Assembly (NCBI RefSeq): GCF_002272745.1
Contig: NZ_NPBD01000001.1
Coordinates: 306,296 to 370,295, forward strand
Direction: 5' to 3'
Source: Terribacillus saccharophilus
GTDB lineage: Bacteria > Bacillota > Bacilli > Bacillales > Amphibacillaceae
Length of the DNA stretch: 64,000 bases
The notes under the pieces were generated by a model. That model did no database searches. It was not told where the DNA came from and worked only from the letters and a program-made list of their open reading frames with translations. The translations under genes and the position numbers were made by a program. Each line of letters opens with the position of its first letter. The first letter of the stretch is position 1. Shown here one piece after another: positions 25,901 through 34,230 of this stretch.

Positions 25901-27428
25901 GAAAGAACCGAAAAAACCTTTGGAGCCGATGATTGGTTTACTCGATCAGCCGGAAATGCAGCAGCAAGTTCCTCTTACACTGAACTTATCGAAAGATGGT
26001 CATATCGCTGTATTTGCAAGTCCAGGATACGGCAAGTCGACATTCCTGCAGACGGTTGTAATGGATTTGGTTAGACAGCATAACCCGGAACATTTGCATG
26101 TGTACTTGCTTGACTTTGGTACGAATGGATTGTTGCCACTGAAGAATCTGCCACATGTAGCGGATACGTTCCTCGTCGATCAAGTCGAGAAAGTAGGCAA
26201 ATTAATTCGGATGCTAAATGGGGTCATGAAGCAGCGTAAACAAAAGCTTAGCCAGTACAGTGTGGCGAACATAGGCTTATTCGAAAAGGCAAGCGGGGAA
26301 ACTGTACCCAATATCTGTCTGGTGATCGATAACTATGAATCTGTCAGGGACAGTGATTTTGGTGACGATTTCGAGAAAGTCATCACACAGATTGCCCGGG
26401 AAGGTGCCAGCATTGGTATTCACTTGATTATCAGTGCCGGCCGCCAAAGTGCAATGCGGATGCCTTTGCTGTCCAATATCAAGACACAAATTGCTTTGTA
26501 CCTGATCGAGTCCAACGAAGCAAGATCGATTGTTGGACGCACCGATATAGAAATTGAAGAAATCGCAGGTCGAGGTCTTGTGAAAATGGAGGAGCCAGCA
26601 TTATTCCAGACCATGCTGCCTGAACACGGAGAAGAAGCATTGGAAATCCTTGATCGGATTCAAGATTTATCCAAAGACATGAACGAAGTGTGGGATGGTG
26701 ATTATCCTGATGCTATTCCGATGATGCCAGAAGGTGTCGTGGACTTCTTAGAATTCAAGGAACAGCGCCGCACTAAACGGATATTGGAAGAAAAGAAAGT
26801 GCCGCTTGGACTTGATTTTGAAGAGGTACTGCCTGTTGCCTATAATCCAGCGCAATATGATCACATGACAGTCATCAGCGACCGGAAAGATGGATTGGAT
26901 CGTATGATCAGATCTGTCGCTAAGAACGTTACTTTATTAAAAGATGTTTATCAAACGATGCTTATTGATACAGCAGACCAGGATATGGCTTATGTAGGGA
27001 AAGACATGCACACTTATGTGTCTGAATCAATTGGTATCTCAACTATCAAAAACGAGTTTATAAATGAGATCAAGCAACGTAATTCAGATGGAATGTCGGA
27101 ACCAAAATGGCTCGTTCAGATTGCAGACCTGCAGGACTTCACTGAACGTGCCGGACTTACTCTAGAAGAAGCCACTCTCATGATGGAACGCGGCAGCAAA
27201 GCAGGCATTCATTTCATCATTTGCAGCGACTACAACTATCTTGGCATGAGCTATGAACAAGTACCAAAGTACCTTCGCAATCAAGCCATATTCGGTCTCG
27301 TAGGTATGCGCTTGGGCGATCAGGATATCTTCAAACAGCCTTTTATCCGCCAGGAGAAATATCCTGAACCGTACGAGTGCTATGTAGCCTTGGATCACCA
27401 GCATGTGAAAGTGAAAATACCGGAGTAG
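22995..27428 (+). CDS. essC: Type VII secretion ATPase EssC
   Basis: 1477 residues, the motor and substrate receptor of the system. In order: two FHA-like N-terminal domains (to about residue 190), a pair of membrane helices (about residues 230-270), then three FtsK/SpoIIIE-type ATPase domains. The first has Walker A GTTGSGKS at residues 665-672 and Walker B LFLISDE. The second has SPGYGKST at 1009-1016 and CLVIDN. The third (about 1250-1477) has no Walker A, which is usual. Different strains carry different C termini matched to their effectors. It is one uninterrupted gene, as in S. aureus. Confidence 0.95.
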   Translation: MAHKTLLVAYKDKLHKCHLPEQSSQTVIISDRRRDQVTIAGLATELELEWDGQRLSYQQEEIRAAKQIGELQLYLIDAKKYNAFDIAGQQSVTFGAGDYNDINKQHWKADFVLLREAEASGFRIDLQSRNVYHNYRLLQNDVQVEEGDVLFADGVLLTVYGDTIEIQTNGDLESSLMELVGQEKPYGGEYPDYHRSPRIIYREPEEKRTIAKPANKPSKPSEQLARTIVPPLVMIAALIAISLIQPRGIFIIVMVIATVVTVIFSITSYVKNVRKYKADMKHREETYKRYLKRKTKELYHASEEQRHALHFHYPDVEKISEMAAVTEARIYEKTAYHHDFLSFRTGLGRVDTSFEISYNEEEFTQEQDDLVDEARHLLDQFKELQDVPVITSLTKGPVGYIGQRKLVLEQLQLLVIQLSLFHSYHDLQFVTIFPEEEKKEWDWMRWLPHASVRDINVRGFIYHDRSRDQVLHSLYQVLKERKLQVDEKSNSNEKLYFSPHYVVLITDEKLILDHTIMEFFNEDPSQYGVSLVFVQDVMRALPEHVKTVIDIRDSNDGKIILEEAELVNKAFKPDHFPKDFNKEAVSRALAPLNHLQNLKNSIPEQVTFLEMYGVEKVEELAIQARWRKNETYKTLAVPLGLRGKEDIVQLNLHEKAHGPHGLVAGTTGSGKSEIIQSYILSLAVNFHPYEVAFLLIDYKGGGMANLFRKLPHLMGTITNLDRAQSMRALASIKAELQKRQRLFGEYNVNHINQYQKLFKQGKAAEPMPHLFLISDEFAELKSEQPDFMKELVSTARIGRSLGIHLILATQKPSGVVDDQIWSNSKFKLALKVQNASDSNEIIKTPDAAEITLPGRSYLQVGNNEIYELFQSAWSGADYIPDKNDEDHVDLTIYSINDLGQYDILTEDLSGLEQKESIEKIPSELDAVIDHIADYTEKQQIEPLARPWLPPLPEKIFGPELHPVAFRDAWKEPKKPLEPMIGLLDQPEMQQQVPLTLNLSKDGHIAVFASPGYGKSTFLQTVVMDLVRQHNPEHLHVYLLDFGTNGLLPLKNLPHVADTFLVDQVEKVGKLIRMLNGVMKQRKQKLSQYSVANIGLFEKASGETVPNICLVIDNYESVRDSDFGDDFEKVITQIAREGASIGIHLIISAGRQSAMRMPLLSNIKTQIALYLIESNEARSIVGRTDIEIEEIAGRGLVKMEEPALFQTMLPEHGEEALEILDRIQDLSKDMNEVWDGDYPDAIPMMPEGVVDFLEFKEQRRTKRILEEKKVPLGLDFEEVLPVAYNPAQYDHMTVISDRKDGLDRMIRSVAKNVTLLKDVYQTMLIDTADQDMAYVGKDMHTYVSESIGISTIKNEFINEIKQRNSDGMSEPKWLVQIADLQDFTERAGLTLEEATLMMERGSKAGIHFIICSDYNYLGMSYEQVPKYLRNQAIFGLVGMRLGDQDIFKQPFIRQEKYPEPYECYVALDHQHVKVKIPE

Positions 27429-27440
27429 GAGGATATTTCT

Positions 27441-27887
27441 TTGAGTAAGAATCTGAGCATTTTGCAATCACGAAAACGATCTTTGCTGAATGGAATCAGT
27501 GAGGCAAGAAGCCAAGCAAATATCTGGGGCGATAAAATCAGTCGCCTCCAGGAGGCTTCTAACAGTCTTCAGGCAGATATCACTGTACTCGAAGCAGACA
27601 AAAGTAAAATTGACTCCTTTGAAATAGACAAAAAGCGCTGGAAGGGGAAAGAAGAAACCCGCTTTTCAGACGCTTATGCGGAATACAAAGAACAAGTCCA
27701 GCACTTTCTTAAAAAAACAAAACAAGCGAAAGAAACAATTGATGATGAAATAGTCCGCTTCGAAGCGAATCGTGCCAGTTGTCTAGCCAGTGCAATCTTA
27801 CATCAAGTAAATGTAAGTAGGGGGCGATCCTTTGAAAGAATTAAAACAACAAGATTTTGCAGCATTCAGAAGTTCTTTAGAATCTGA
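27441..27887 (+). CDS. YwqH-like (DUF5082) type VII accessory protein
   Basis: 148 residues, largely coiled coil up to about residue 110 (SLLNGISEARSQANIWGDKI, ADITVLEADKSKI). The position right after essC and this helical pattern fit YwqH/DUF5082 proteins, which are usually encoded just before a small YwqI-like partner and an LXG toxin. The final 30 residues are basic and aromatic (RIKTTRFCSIQKFFRI), unlike the family, and that stretch overlaps the next gene by 56 nt. The C terminus may therefore have been altered by a frameshift or rearrangement. TTG start is 7 nt after AGGAG. Confidence 0.6.
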   Translation: MSKNLSILQSRKRSLLNGISEARSQANIWGDKISRLQEASNSLQADITVLEADKSKIDSFEIDKKRWKGKEETRFSDAYAEYKEQVQHFLKKTKQAKETIDDEIVRFEANRASCLASAILHQVNVSRGRSFERIKTTRFCSIQKFFRI

Positions 27888-28632
27888 CCGACAAAGTATT
27901 GAAAGCTTACGCGTTATGATAATCGTATCGATTATTTTAACAGCTATTTTGTTCTCGTTAACTTATATAGTCGTTTTTGATTATTCCACCTTTCCAAATA
28001 AAGAGATTATTAGGGAGTATCATCTATGGATTACAGTTGGGATTACTTTCTTCTCTTTAATCTTCAGCTTCTCATCAATATCCAAAAAGTACCAGAGATT
28101 ACAATACTTACTAACGGTAATCATATCACAAAATTTGTTTGGATGGATTTTCTTCATGGCAGCTCTTTTATCAATCGGCAGACTGCCAGAGGTAGATGAG
28201 TCAAAAGTAATTAGCCTTGCAGGTATGTTAATAACCGCAGGAATCCTTGTCTTAGTGTTAACTTTACTCCGGTTATTAATACTATTACATAGAGGTGCAT
28301 TCAGGATTGATTCAAACAAAGTAGAGTCAAGATCAAAATGGGAGTCTCTTATCAATAGTAAAAAGCCAATTATTATGGTTGGAAGTGTTGGACTAGCATT
28401 GATAATTATTTCTATTTTGAATTCGATTGATATAAATTATATCCAAGAGATTTTCATATTTGTAATATCTTCTTTGATATTCTTGGCAATGCAATTCGTA
28501 CTTCCAGAACAACTTGTTATCCTATATTGTAAAATTAAATTTAAAAGCTTTAATTATAGTAAGAGTGGGACATTATTTCCATATAATTCGAGTTTTAAAA
28601 GTAGGAAAAAGAAAAAAGGTCTCAATCCTTAA
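27832..28632 (+). CDS. Six-helix membrane protein of unknown function at the T7SS locus
   Basis: 266 residues from TTG 27832, which lies 6 nt after AGGGGG inside the preceding gene. After an amphipathic start (MKELKQQDFAAFRSSLESD), about six hydrophobic helices are visible near residues 25-45, 64-84, 93-115, 125-150, 178-198 and 204-224, and a basic tail (FKSRKKKKGLNP) that should stay inside. No enzyme or transporter motif is seen. It occupies the place where a YwqI/LXG toxin pair would normally stand. A membrane immunity factor or a machinery accessory is possible, but the function is unknown. Confidence 0.6.
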   Translation: MKELKQQDFAAFRSSLESDRQSIESLRVMIIVSIILTAILFSLTYIVVFDYSTFPNKEIIREYHLWITVGITFFSLIFSFSSISKKYQRLQYLLTVIISQNLFGWIFFMAALLSIGRLPEVDESKVISLAGMLITAGILVLVLTLLRLLILLHRGAFRIDSNKVESRSKWESLINSKKPIIMVGSVGLALIIISILNSIDINYIQEIFIFVISSLIFLAMQFVLPEQLVILYCKIKFKSFNYSKSGTLFPYNSSFKSRKKKKGLNP

Positions 28633-28690
28633 TCAATGTACATAAGAGTGTAAGTTTAACATCTTAAATTTTGGAAGGGAGAATTTTTTC

Positions 28691-29145
28691 ATGAACATTG
28701 AAACAAAGCAACTCTATTTTTCCGATGTATTAGTATATAAGGATACCATGCTGCGTGAGGATTGGCAGGAAGGTGTAGTTGTCATGGAAAACTTCATGTT
28801 GAACGAAGATATCTATCGGAATGGCCCAGTTTTTTTTCAGTTAAAACAGTAGAAAATGAACCTAAGTATGGAAAGTTCGAATATTTTCTACCAATTAATG
28901 AATGGGCGGAACTAGAGGCACATCCAAATTTTCGATTTGAGCCGGAGTTTGAAGTGGGAGAGGCATTGGTTTTGCGTCAGGCTTCAGAAGAAATAGATTT
29001 TCAAACAGCATACTCCAAAATCAAGGACTATGCAGATTCGGAAAATATAGAGTTGGAAGACACATATTATTGTTTTTTGCTAGAAGTATATGAGGACATT
29101 ATTATAGATGTCTATGTACCTATAAAGCGGGGCGATACCAAATGA
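28691..29145 (+). pseudogene. DUF5085-like T7SS-associated gene, frame broken at a T8 tract
   Basis: ATG 28691, after GGAAGGGAG, opens MNIETKQLYFSDVLVYKD and runs to FMLNEDIYRNGPVFF. Eight T residues (28830-28837) follow, and one base too few puts the frame into a stop at once. In the next frame the same protein goes on (SVKTVENEPKYGKFEYFLPI) to TGA 29143-29145. With nine T residues it would be one 151-residue protein that looks related to its neighbour at 29142. The break may be real, a slippage switch, or a homopolymer sequencing error. The stop overlaps the start of the next gene. Confidence 0.65.
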
Positions 29146-29618
29146 TAACAAACCACAAGTTTGCATATAGGAACGTAGCCTCTAAATATTACGAGTTCAG
29201 ACCTCAAGATATTGATAAAGCGATGGATGATTTTAGGCAGATTCTAGAAGGAAGAGGTCTGCATTTGTCTGGAAATATGTTCTTTTCCATATTAAGTGAT
29301 CCTCAAAGTGAGATTATGATTGCAGAGATTTTCTTATCAGTAGAGGAAGATTCAATAAAAGGTCTAGTTTCTCCAGAGGAAGAGATTAGATTTCGCAGTT
29401 ATTTCACTCTAAGCCCAATGGTAATGACGAGAATAATGAAGGATTTTGATCTTGAATCTCAAAAAAAATATTGGGAACTAGTAAGTTATTTACAAGTGAA
29501 TCATTTAGAGCAAGCTACTCCAGTTTTTATAGAGTTTAAGAACAGTCTATCTGGAATTGATTATGTGGAAATGAGTATTGGGTATAGTATAAATGGAGAT
29601 AATTATAATTTCAGTTAA
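29142..29618 (+). CDS. DUF5085-like protein of the T7SS tail
   Basis: 158 residues without signal or membrane segment. The N terminus (MITNHKFAYRNVASKYYEFR) and the pattern of an EIFLSVEED strand with a later YFTLSPMVMTRI fit the DUF5085 proteins often encoded beside LXG toxins and Ess genes. Their role is unknown; an immunity or chaperone-like function has been suggested by position only. It starts inside the stop of the previous broken gene (ATGA). A bidirectional terminator follows the stop by 16 nt. No toxin gene lies nearby. Confidence 0.6.
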   Translation: MITNHKFAYRNVASKYYEFRPQDIDKAMDDFRQILEGRGLHLSGNMFFSILSDPQSEIMIAEIFLSVEEDSIKGLVSPEEEIRFRSYFTLSPMVMTRIMKDFDLESQKKYWELVSYLQVNHLEQATPVFIEFKNSLSGIDYVEMSIGYSINGDNYNFS

Positions 29619-29634
29619 ATAGACATTTACATAA

Positions 29635-29661
29635 AAAGGAGCATGTCCGGCATGCTCCTTT
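29635..29661. terminator. Bidirectional terminator between the T7SS tail and the yedK-like gene
   Basis: AAAGGAGCATG (29635-29645) and CATGCTCCTTT (29651-29661) pair perfectly around TCCGG. Confidence 0.8.
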
Positions 29662-30323
29662 CACAATGGATTAATCAATTCCTCACTATTATTCCTCGGC
29701 GAATTCACCAGCGTAGAAACAGGGTAAGCAGTCAGTTCCTCAGAATAAGGCTTTAGCAATGACTGCAATTTATCTGGATCTTGCTGTTCACGATCGAGCC
29801 ATATGTCCTGAGAAGCAGCTGAGAGTATAACCGGCATTCGGTTATGAATCTGTTGCATGAAGCTGTTTGCTTCGGTTGTGATGATGGTGCAGGTGAAGAT
29901 GTTGCTGCCATCTTCATCCTGCCATTTCTCCCACAGACCTGCGAAAGTGAGAGGAGTTTTATCTTTGCGCTGGATGCGCATAGGCTGTTTTTTGCCGTCT
30001 TCAGTTTTCCATTCGTAGAAGCTGTCAGCGGGAATAAGGCAGCGTTGTTTCTGGAAGGCTTTCTTAAAGCTGCGTTTTTCCAGAAGTGTTTCAGATCTGG
30101 CGTTGATCATTTTGCTGCCTATCTTCTTATCTGATGCCCATGGCGGGATGAGTCCCCAGCGCAAGGTTCCCAGCCGTCGTTTAGTACCGTCATGTATGAC
30201 TGCTGCAATTTGCTGCGTTGGTGCGATATTATAGCTTGGTTCGAGTGTTTCCATTTCTGAGACAGCATCATAGGTGCGCAGGAGCTCTTCCCAGGGAGTG
30301 AGTAATGTAAATCTTCCGCACAT
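29661..30323 (-). CDS. SOS-response-associated protein, HMCES/YedK type (abasic-site shield)
   Basis: A 220-residue SRAP-domain protein. It captures abasic sites in single-stranded DNA by a thiazolidine link to Cys2, which is why ATG 30323 must be the start: it gives MCGRF with Cys2. AGGAGA lies 7 nt before it; two earlier in-frame ATGs would bury the cysteine. Other conserved parts are SYNIAPTQQI, RWGLIPPWA, NARSETLLEK, RCLIPADSFYEWK, and the HNRMPVIL with the catalytic His. The gene stands alone on the minus strand. B. subtilis has a homologue, YoqW/YoaM type. Confidence 0.9.
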   Translation of the reverse strand: MCGRFTLLTPWEELLRTYDAVSEMETLEPSYNIAPTQQIAAVIHDGTKRRLGTLRWGLIPPWASDKKIGSKMINARSETLLEKRSFKKAFQKQRCLIPADSFYEWKTEDGKKQPMRIQRKDKTPLTFAGLWEKWQDEDGSNIFTCTIITTEANSFMQQIHNRMPVILSAASQDIWLDREQQDPDKLQSLLKPYSEELTAYPVSTLVNSPRNNSEELINPL

Positions 30324-30364
30324 CTTCATCTCTCCTTTTTCCTCCATTATAACCCTTCAAACTG

Positions 30365-31102
30365 TTACTGAAACGATTTGGAAACAATGATACATAGAAT
30401 AATGGCACCTAGCATGACAATGGCAAAGATCCAATCGATCCAATTAGTGTGATAAGTACGGTAAAATGTTCGATCTCTTTCTCCTGTAAAACCCTTTGAT
30501 TCCATGGCGATGGCTGTCCGCTCTGCTTTACGGATTGCACTTGCCAGCAGGGGAATAGTGTATTGTTTGTACCTGCTAAATCTGCTTGTATTCGTTTTGG
30601 CTCCGCGAATAAGATGAGCAGAACGGATTGTCGTTAACTCATCTTTTAGTAAGGGCAAAAAGCGATAGCCAGCTAAAATGCCGTATGCTAGTTTTGGCGA
30701 AACGCGGCATTGCTGGATCAGACTTAAGATGAATGCCACTTTATCTGTCGTCAGAACGAATAGCAAGGATAGCGTGCTATAGCTGAATACACGGATAGCT
30801 AACGCAAGTGCATCCTGCACTGTTTCTTTCGGCAATTCCCAGAAGAGGAACTGCTGTGTGACAGATGGATTCTCCGGTGTCTTTGCAAACAGCAAAGTAG
30901 AAACGAGCATACCGATTGCGAACATGGTGAATGGGAGCAGATATAGAAGGTACTTTCTTATCGGAACTCTCCCAAATAGTAATGTAATAGCAATTGTCCA
31001 GCCGATGTACAAAAGAAGTGCTAATGGATCAAAAAGGAAAGCTATCACGATTGCTGCTATCGTCACTGTTCCGGCTTTAATGCTAGGATTGATGTTATGC
31101 AT
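30365..31102 (-). CDS. ykoC: ECF transporter transmembrane (T) component, YkoC type
   Basis: 245 residues with about five membrane helices followed by the coupling-helix motifs of EcfT/CbiQ proteins: LIRGAKTNTSRFSRYKQYTIPL and the A-R-G-like AMESKGFTG. It links ATPase and substrate-binding units. ATG 31102, overlapping the end of ykoD by 8 nt, gives MHNINPSIKAG, the usual N terminus; the frame extends 44 codons upstream without a proper site. Last gene of the TPP-regulated operon ykoFEDC. Confidence 0.85.
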   Translation of the reverse strand: MHNINPSIKAGTVTIAAIVIAFLFDPLALLLYIGWTIAITLLFGRVPIRKYLLYLLPFTMFAIGMLVSTLLFAKTPENPSVTQQFLFWELPKETVQDALALAIRVFSYSTLSLLFVLTTDKVAFILSLIQQCRVSPKLAYGILAGYRFLPLLKDELTTIRSAHLIRGAKTNTSRFSRYKQYTIPLLASAIRKAERTAIAMESKGFTGERDRTFYRTYHTNWIDWIFAIVMLGAIILCIIVSKSFQ

Positions 31103-32702
31103 ATAGGCTAGCCTCGTCTTTCTGCTTGCTGTAGGCTTCTTTTGCAGGAAGGGAGAGTCCATATACAGACAAATCCGTTTTCTTCCATATTGCAGCAGGT
31201 TTATCATCCTGGACGACTCTTCCTTGATCAACAATCAAAACGCGTGAAGCGAAACGGTCGACAAGGTCCATGTCATGCGTGATCATAATAACTGTGCATC
31301 CGCGCTGATGATGTTTCCAAATAAGATCCATCAATACTTCAGTAGTATGGCTGTCTTGGCCAAATGTCGGCTCATCAAGCACGAGAAGCTGAGGCTCTTG
31401 GACAAGCATTGTCGCTACACTCAGTCGTCTTTTTTGTCCTTGGCTCAAAGTGAAAGGATGCTTTTCGGCCTGTGCTGCTAATTGGATTTCCTCCAAAGCC
31501 TTCTGGATTTCTTCCTCGTTTGCTGTCTGACCAAAGGCAAGTTCTCCCCAAACAGAGTCGGTAAGAAACTGATGCTCAGGATTTTGAAATACATAGCCAA
31601 TCTGCTGGTATAGTTCATTCGTATTCCAGCGACGAAGTTTTTTATCGAGAAATTCAATATCCCCAGCAGTTGGTTTCAGCAATCCAGTTATCATTCGGGA
31701 AAGAAGTGTTTTTCCGCTGCCATTTTTACCTGTAATAGCTAGAAATTCTCCCTGTCTAATAGCCAGGGTAGGGATATCCAGCAAGACTTTTTCTTTAATC
31801 CGAAAAACAGCATTATCCACGCAGACTATACGTTCCCCAGTCTGCACAGCCTCCTGGGGTTTTGTCTGAAACTGCAAGCCGTGAGGGAGAAGGTCAATTG
31901 TTAGCGGCCAAGGCTTTGGAAGCTGAGCTTGCTTAGCAAGCAGAGCTGCTTCTGGCAGCCAAATGCCGCGCTGCTGCAGCTCCTCGTCATAGAGATTGAC
32001 TGCCTCACACAAGTCTCCGTCAAAGTATAGCGAGCCATCTCGATCTAGCAGCAACGTCCGGTTAATAATTGGCAGCCAGTAGTCAATGTTGTGCTCAATA
32101 ATCAGAAGCGTTATATCCTGCTGTTCTTTCAAGTGACGTATTGTTTCAACAAGGTCTTTGCTAGCAGCTGGATCCAGGTTGGCTGTCGGTTCATCTAAAA
32201 TGAGCAGTCGAGGCTCAAGTGCCAAAACTGCTGCCAGTGCTAGCTTCTGTTTCTGCCCTCCGGAAAGGGTGTGGATCTGATCTTTTCTTCGATGCTGCAA
32301 ACCGACTAAGGAGAGGACTCGATTGATTTCTGACTCCATCAAATCTGGAGACATTTTTTTATTTTCTAGGCCGAAGGCAATCTCATCTTCTACGGTTAGC
32401 ATGCAGAATTGTGTTTCTGGATCCTGAAATACAGTTCCAACCTCTAAATTGATTTTTCCGCTTTTGAATTCCTCAATATGGGATCCAGCAAAGGAGATAC
32501 TACCGCTCATTTTCCCATCCAGTTCTTTTGGATACAATCCGTTCAAACAGTACGTGAGTGTGCTCTTTCCAGATCCGCTTGGTCCAAGTAGAAGTATGCT
32601 GTCTCCTTCCTGGACCGTAAAACTCAAATCTTCTAAGGTAGGGGTGCTCTCTTCCTCAAATGTTACAATCAGCTGGTCAACTTCCAGAAGGGGCTGTTTC
32701 AT
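31095..32702 (-). CDS. ykoD: ECF transporter ATPase with two fused ABC domains, YkoD type
   Basis: 535 residues containing two ABC cassettes in one chain. The first has GPSGSGKST, the signature LSGGQKQKLALAA and LDEPTANLD. The second has TGKNGSGKT, LSQGQKRRLSVAT and LDEPTFGQD, with switch His residues in IEHNIDYW and MITHDMDLVD. These energise uptake of a thiamine precursor through YkoE. It overlaps ykoE by 4 nt and ykoC by 8 nt. Confidence 0.92.
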   Translation of the reverse strand: MKQPLLEVDQLIVTFEEESTPTLEDLSFTVQEGDSILLLGPSGSGKSTLTYCLNGLYPKELDGKMSGSISFAGSHIEEFKSGKINLEVGTVFQDPETQFCMLTVEDEIAFGLENKKMSPDLMESEINRVLSLVGLQHRRKDQIHTLSGGQKQKLALAAVLALEPRLLILDEPTANLDPAASKDLVETIRHLKEQQDITLLIIEHNIDYWLPIINRTLLLDRDGSLYFDGDLCEAVNLYDEELQQRGIWLPEAALLAKQAQLPKPWPLTIDLLPHGLQFQTKPQEAVQTGERIVCVDNAVFRIKEKVLLDIPTLAIRQGEFLAITGKNGSGKTLLSRMITGLLKPTAGDIEFLDKKLRRWNTNELYQQIGYVFQNPEHQFLTDSVWGELAFGQTANEEEIQKALEEIQLAAQAEKHPFTLSQGQKRRLSVATMLVQEPQLLVLDEPTFGQDSHTTEVLMDLIWKHHQRGCTVIMITHDMDLVDRFASRVLIVDQGRVVQDDKPAAIWKKTDLSVYGLSLPAKEAYSKQKDEASLYA

Positions 32703-33277
32703 CCTGCTTTTCGCTGGCGATACATTTTACCGAGCGGGAAGCTCGTCAATGTTCCTGTTTTAGCCAGCGCTTCACTGATTGCTTTACCGATCAAGCCGCT
32801 TATGACAGCTCCACTGATGATCCGGACAATAAGCATAAGTACAACGTAAGAAGGGTCAAGAGCTACAAAGCCACCGCGGAAATAACCCCAGATGAAACTT
32901 GTAATGGCAGCCCCAACACCAGCACCCATTAATACGAGGACATGATAAGAGCGATAGCGTGTGATGGCAAATGCTGCTTCAGCACCAAGTCCCTGCACGA
33001 TAGCAGAAAGGATGATGATCGGCCCGACACTGCTGCCAATCAGCACTTCGACAACGCCTGCAATCGTTTCCGAGACAAGTGCAACACCAGGTTTTTGAAT
33101 GATATAGGCAGCTACGATGGAGACTAGGAACCATACCCCGAAGATAATATCAGTTCCGATCGGTCCGATTAGTCCCATCATGACGACGTTGACTGGCAGG
33201 AATAAGAGATAAACAATCCCGAACACAACAGCGAGTGCTGCCATGACGACAATATCTTTCATGCGCCAGCTTTTCAT
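32699..33277 (-). CDS. ykoE: ECF transporter substrate-binding (S) component, YkoE type
   Basis: 192 residues with about five membrane helices, starting MKSWRMKDIVVMAALAVVFG. It resembles YkoE, the integral membrane specificity unit for thiamine or its hydroxymethylpyrimidine (HMP) precursor. The pattern GLGAEAAFAITRYRSY in the middle is typical. The genes on either side overlap by 4 nt, so the order ykoF-ykoE-ykoD-ykoC is translationally linked. Confidence 0.88.
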   Translation of the reverse strand: MKSWRMKDIVVMAALAVVFGIVYLLFLPVNVVMMGLIGPIGTDIIFGVWFLVSIVAAYIIQKPGVALVSETIAGVVEVLIGSSVGPIIILSAIVQGLGAEAAFAITRYRSYHVLVLMGAGVGAAITSFIWGYFRGGFVALDPSYVVLMLIVRIISGAVISGLIGKAISEALAKTGTLTSFPLGKMYRQRKAG

Positions 33278-33882
33278 TTAATCACAACCTTAGCAGACGG
33301 ACTATTAGCTGACATTGTCACCGTCATAACAGTATGGGATGATCCGGACGCCTCAGTTTCAGTGAAAACATGCTCCAAACCATCGAAGACGTCAAAAGCA
33401 TTGCCATCAAGACGAGTGGAGTAATGGGACTTAGAAACAGTGATTCCACGAGAGCGCATATTCTCAATCTGAGTATAGATGGTGTCCATGTAATTTCCGC
33501 CGCCTAAAGGATAAAGCGAGAATTTGGATGCTGTCTCAAGCTTAATATCTTTTACATTCGGAAGGTTCAGCTTTGTTTCGTCCTCGGCCATATAGACATC
33601 CCCAGAAGAATCACCAGGGCAGCCGATGGAGTATGTACCATTGAACACAACATGGTCGCCATCTTTAGCTGCCGCTAGGAATATAGCAGAGGTGACATCA
33701 AATACGTGTGGAATTCTCCCGCGCACTAATGTTGTGACATCGTCTGTCTCAATCCATACTTTTGATGTATCCACAGTTCTCAGTGCCTCTAATATAATTT
33801 CTTTGAACTTGTCTGCCATCGGATAAACCGAAAAACTGCAGCCGGCAATACGACTAGTTCCGCAATAATTTTGTATTTCCAT
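33274..33882 (-). CDS. ykoF: YkoF-like thiamine/HMP-binding protein
   Basis: 202 residues, close to the 200 of B. subtilis YkoF, a cytoplasmic tandem ferredoxin-like protein that binds thiamine or HMP. Visible repeats are the two similar halves, IAGCSFSVYPMADKFKEII and KFSLYPLGGGNYMDTIYTQI, each with a sheet-helix-sheet order. ATG 33882 follows AGGAGG at 7 nt; the frame is open 43 codons further upstream into the riboswitch region but lacks a site. First gene of the operon downstream of the TPP switch. Confidence 0.9.
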   Translation of the reverse strand: MEIQNYCGTSRIAGCSFSVYPMADKFKEIILEALRTVDTSKVWIETDDVTTLVRGRIPHVFDVTSAIFLAAAKDGDHVVFNGTYSIGCPGDSSGDVYMAEDETKLNLPNVKDIKLETASKFSLYPLGGGNYMDTIYTQIENMRSRGITVSKSHYSTRLDGNAFDVFDGLEHVFTETEASGSSHTVMTVTMSANSPSAKVVIK

Positions 33883-33907
33883 AATGATTCCTCCTAATTT
33901 TTTGCAT

Positions 33908-33940
33908 ATAAAAAGCGACTGCACCATAGGGTGCAGTCGC
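33908..33940 (-). terminator. TPP-riboswitch terminator hairpin
   Basis: On the minus strand GCGACTGCACC and GGTGCAGTCGC pair perfectly around a 4-nt loop, then TTTTT. It lies between the aptamer and ykoF, so TPP binding should favour termination. Confidence 0.85.
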
Positions 33941-33965
33941 AGAATATACACAAAGAATAGGACAA

Positions 33966-34070
33966 TTCTGGCTGCACTTCCCCACGCTGGTATTATCCAG
34001 ATCGAGTTCAAAGGGTCAGAATCATTTGATTCCTCTCAGCCGTTACCAGCTCCCCCAGTGCGTCGCAAAC
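33966..34070 (-). ncRNA. TPP (thiamine pyrophosphate) riboswitch
   Basis: On the minus strand the THI-box parts are present in order: GGGGGAGCTG, GGCTGAGAGGA, ACCCTTTGAACTCGATCTGG, ATAATACCAGCGTGGGGAAG. They match the consensus except for small changes. It controls ykoFEDC, as in B. subtilis. Confidence 0.96.
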
Positions 34071-34089
34071 TTATGCAATTGATACGTCT

Positions 34090-34118
34090 ATAGTAAAAAA
34101 GATAGCTGAGTTTGTAAA
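34090..34118 (-). promoter_or_regulatory. Promoter of the TPP riboswitch/ykoFEDC transcript
   Basis: On the minus strand TTTACA (34118-34113) and TACTAT (34095-34090) are 17 nt apart, just upstream of the aptamer. Confidence 0.65.
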
Positions 34119-34230
34119 GGGTTTCTTGCTGAAACATTCTGATTATATATCTAAAAGGCCATACTACATCGAATAATAAACGTAAAAAGTGCTGTTCGAA
34201 AGTATTTTTTTATCTGATTTATCACACTTT

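Noticed and set aside
33274..34011. A longer YkoF start at 34011
   Set aside because: It would be translated through the TPP-riboswitch terminator and aptamer; AGGAGG supports ATG 33882.
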